This document shows, in pieces, positions 23,081 through 24,807 of a stretch of DNA of 24,807 nucleotides (position 1 is its first letter; every line of letters starts with the position of its first letter). The DNA is from an uncultured Blautia sp. Lineage in GTDB: Bacteria; Bacillota; Clostridia; Lachnospirales; Lachnospiraceae. Under the pieces are notes generated by a model. That model saw nothing but the letters and a program-made list of their open reading frames with translations. It ran no database searches and was not told the DNA's origin. The stretch covers positions 1 through 24,807 of the forward strand of contig URMH01000040.1 of the NCBI GenBank assembly GCA_900549015.1. Reading direction: 5' to 3'. A program made the translations under genes and the position numbers.

Positions 23081-23632
23081 TTATACAGTCAGAATTTCTT
23101 TTGATTTATTCTCTACTGCTGCATCAATGTCCTTCACAAATTTATCTGTGAGCTTCTGAACCTTTTCTTCCAGCTCTTTGATCTCATCTTCAGATACATC
23201 TTCTTTTGCCAGTTTTTTGAAAGCATCGTTTGCATCGCGGCGGATATTGCGGACTGCAACTTTTGCACCTTCACCTTTTTTCTTAACGTCTTTTACAAGC
23301 TCTTTACGACGCTCTTCTGTAAGCTCCGGGAAAATAAGGCGGATTACTTTTCCGTCGTTGCTTGGATTTAATCCCAGGTCAGAAACAAGAATTGCCTTTT
23401 CAATGCTTTTGATAAGGCTTGCTTCCCACGGCTGGATCTGGATCATACGAGCCTCCGGAACTGTAATGTTTGCCACCTGCTGAAGCGGTGTCGGAGTTCC
23501 GTAATATTCTACTGTAAGTTTATCGAGAATATGCGGATTTGCTCTTCCTGCACGGATTGTAGTAAGCTCTGTCTCAAATCCAACCAGAGTTTTTTTCATT
23601 TTTTCTTCATATTTCTGAATTCTTTCGTCCAT
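23081..23632 (-). CDS. frr: Ribosome recycling factor
   Basis: With EF-G, splits the post-termination ribosome complex. 183 residues, close to the standard 185. It starts MDERIQKYEEKMKKTL, contains TIRAGRANP and YYGTPTPLQQVANI, and the hinge and long C-terminal helices follow (EERRKELVKDVKK). ATG 23632 is chosen because GAGGGAG lies 8 nt upstream; an in-frame ATG 7 codons earlier overlaps that ribosome site. It lies 40 bp after pyrH and 90 bp before uppS. Confidence 0.97.
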   Translation of the reverse strand: MDERIQKYEEKMKKTLVGFETELTTIRAGRANPHILDKLTVEYYGTPTPLQQVANITVPEARMIQIQPWEASLIKSIEKAILVSDLGLNPSNDGKVIRLIFPELTEERRKELVKDVKKKGEGAKVAVRNIRRDANDAFKKLAKEDVSEDEIKELEEKVQKLTDKFVKDIDAAVENKSKEILTV

Positions 23633-23672
23633 TATTCTGTCTCCCTCTTTCATTCTTTCCTTATTTTAAATT

Positions 23673-24383
23673 TTATTTATCCTGCACAGTCACTTTTGTG
23701 CCGGAGAATTTCCCATGAACTGCATTTACAATACTGTTTTCTTCGTCCAGTCCGAATACAAGCATCGGCATTTTCTGTTCCAGACACATGATAGATGCAG
23801 TGAGATCCATCGCAGCCAGCTTCTTTTCTACTACTTCTTCAATGGAGATCTCATCATATTTTACTGCGGCAGGATTTACCTTCGGGTCGCTGTCATAAAT
23901 TCCATCCACTGCTTTTGCAAGGAGGATTGCTTCTGCCTCGATCTCAACAGCACGGAGAACAGTAGCTGTATCTGTTGAAAAATAAGGGTGTCCTGTGCCG
24001 CCTGCAAAGAACACTACCTTGCCTGCTGCAAAACTTTCTTCCACTGCGTCTTTTGAATAAAGCGTCGTAAATCCTCCGCATACAAACGGGGTAAAGATCT
24101 CTGTTTTTAATCCGAGATAACGGCAGATGTCTGAAACATAAATACAGTTCATAATTGTGGCAAGCATTCCGATCTGATCTGCCTTATTTCTGTTAATCGT
24201 CTCGCTTGTGCGACCTCTCCAATAGTTTCCGCCGCCAATTACAATTCCCACTTCCATACCTTCCTCTACAATGGTACGGATCTGTCTGGAAACTGCGATG
24301 ACTGTCGCTTCATCAAACCCGGTTTTCTTGTCGCCTGCCAGCGCTTCTCCGCTCAGCTTCAGTAATACCCGCTTTAATTCCAT
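23673..24383 (-). CDS. pyrH: UMP kinase
   Basis: Phosphorylates UMP to UDP, supplying pyrimidine nucleotides. The 236-residue protein is of the hexameric bacterial amino acid kinase-fold type. It starts MELKRVLLKLSGEALAG with the phosphate-binding KLSGEAL and GIVIGGGNYWRG. The ATP/GTP-site segment FAGGTGHPYFSTDTA and the LLAKAVDGIYDSDP block follow. ATG 24383 follows GGGAG. It is the first gene of the operon in this window. The usual rpsB-tsf partners are not in the 420 bp upstream. Confidence 0.97.
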   Translation of the reverse strand: MELKRVLLKLSGEALAGDKKTGFDEATVIAVSRQIRTIVEEGMEVGIVIGGGNYWRGRTSETINRNKADQIGMLATIMNCIYVSDICRYLGLKTEIFTPFVCGGFTTLYSKDAVEESFAAGKVVFFAGGTGHPYFSTDTATVLRAVEIEAEAILLAKAVDGIYDSDPKVNPAAVKYDEISIEEVVEKKLAAMDLTASIMCLEQKMPMLVFGLDEENSIVNAVHGKFSGTKVTVQDK

Positions 24384-24469
24384 AATTCGGTTCTCCCTGT
24401 CTATATGTACGTTCTGATGTACATTTTATCTGTGATGACCGTAAAAAGCTGCGTCACCTTATCAAAGAT

Positions 24470-24478
24470 ATTCTACCA
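24470..24478 (-). promoter_or_regulatory. Probable extended -10 promoter of the pyrH operon
   Basis: Minus strand TGG-TAGAAT (-10 at 24475-24470 with a TG-type extension at 24478-24476), about 87 bp before pyrH. No good -35 is present at 16-18 bp. A second -10-like TAAAAT lies closer to pyrH without a -35. Confidence 0.5.
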
Positions 24479-24479
24479 C

Positions 24480-24807
24480 AAAAAATCCGAATGTGCGATA
24501 GAATTTTCGTAAATCCTGTGCATCCTTTCATCCTTTTCCCCAAACGCCTTTCTGTATACGGATTCTTCGCCCTGTTTTTCATTTTTTTCCAAATTTTAGT
24601 GCCCGTTTTACTTCTTTCTCTATTTCACCTTTTCCCACCGCTCTCATTCTGCCCCCAGCTTCTCATTATTTATCTGCACTTATCCTCTGCAATCTTTTTC
24701 TGTGCATTATTTAACAGCCTTCCTGGGTGCAATCCATGTATGTGCATTATTTTATTGGATATGCATTTTATAACATTGCAAATTTGAATCATTATATTGT
24801 TTGATAA
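24480..24807. other. Stretch without a convincing gene, with near-direct repeats
   Basis: T-rich on the plus strand. The only long open frame (24491-24787, plus) is rich in Phe, Leu and Cys, has no ribosome site and overlaps the pyrH promoter, so I do not call it. The repeat TGTGCATTATTT occurs at 24701-24712 and at 24741-24752, exactly 40 bp apart. An imperfect third copy (TATGCATTTT) begins at 24760. On the minus strand, short peptides (13-40 codons) are open but lack ribosome sites. Function, if any, unknown. Confidence 0.5.

Noticed and set aside
24491..24787. 98-codon plus-strand open frame
   Set aside because: No ribosome site; a Phe/Leu/Cys-rich composition typical of a T-rich strand; overlaps the pyrH promoter; resembles no family I know.

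Overview
This 24.8 kb window looks like chromosomal core sequence from an anaerobic Clostridia member, most likely Lachnospiraceae. The evidence is the Gram-positive Shine-Dalgarno sites (AGGAGG-type), a T-box in front of leuS, TTGACA/TATAAT-type promoters with 17-bp spacers, a Clostridia-style EF-G-like paralogue, a spore-type SpoIID protein, a fermentative D-lactate dehydrogenase, and the pyrH-frr-uppS-cdsA-dxr-rseP gene order. The family assignment is inference. No rRNA, tRNA, CRISPR array, insertion sequence or prophage was seen.

Layout. 1-1808 (minus): the 5' part of leuS behind a complete T-box leader and a strong promoter. 1824-4516 (minus): a CaCA-type cation antiporter with an apparent frameshift, downstream of a large membrane protein of unknown function. 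4521-6722 (minus): an EF-G-like GTPase with altered G motifs, with its own promoter and terminator. 6792-10406 (plus): prephenate dehydrogenase and EPSP synthase (shikimate/tyrosine route), then a D-lactate dehydrogenase, ending at a shared bidirectional terminator. 10422-12498 (minus): a compact operon of endonuclease IV, an iron-sulfur flavoprotein-like reductase and a barnase-like lipoprotein. 12509-15217 (plus): a sodium:neurotransmitter-type symporter and a CapA-like metallophosphatase. 15236-18338 (minus): a SpoIID-domain/peptidoglycan-binding protein and an AAA-ATPase/PD-(D/E)XK protein whose start codon appears to be frameshifted. 18404-19028 (plus): a small DUF2726 protein. 19043-24478 (minus): an operon for UMP kinase, ribosome recycling, undecaprenyl-PP synthesis, CDP-diacylglycerol synthesis, MEP-pathway isoprenoid synthesis and the site-2 protease RseP. 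The last 330 bp hold no convincing gene.

How it works together. dxr supplies isoprenoid precursors through DXP/MEP, uppS turns isoprenoid diphosphates into the cell-wall lipid carrier, cdsA feeds phospholipid synthesis, and rseP handles membrane proteolysis. pyrH and frr tie this envelope block to nucleotide supply and translation. tyrA and aroA form a two-gene aromatic amino acid unit.

The most unusual items are: a barnase-fold lipoprotein that has lost the general-acid histidine and two substrate-binding arginines; an EF-G paralogue with Tyr in place of the catalytic His; a SpoIID-domain protein without any signal peptide; two genes each apparently one homopolymer base short; and an EPSP synthase with all four class II (glyphosate-insensitive) motifs. 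No clearly new multi-gene system was recognised.
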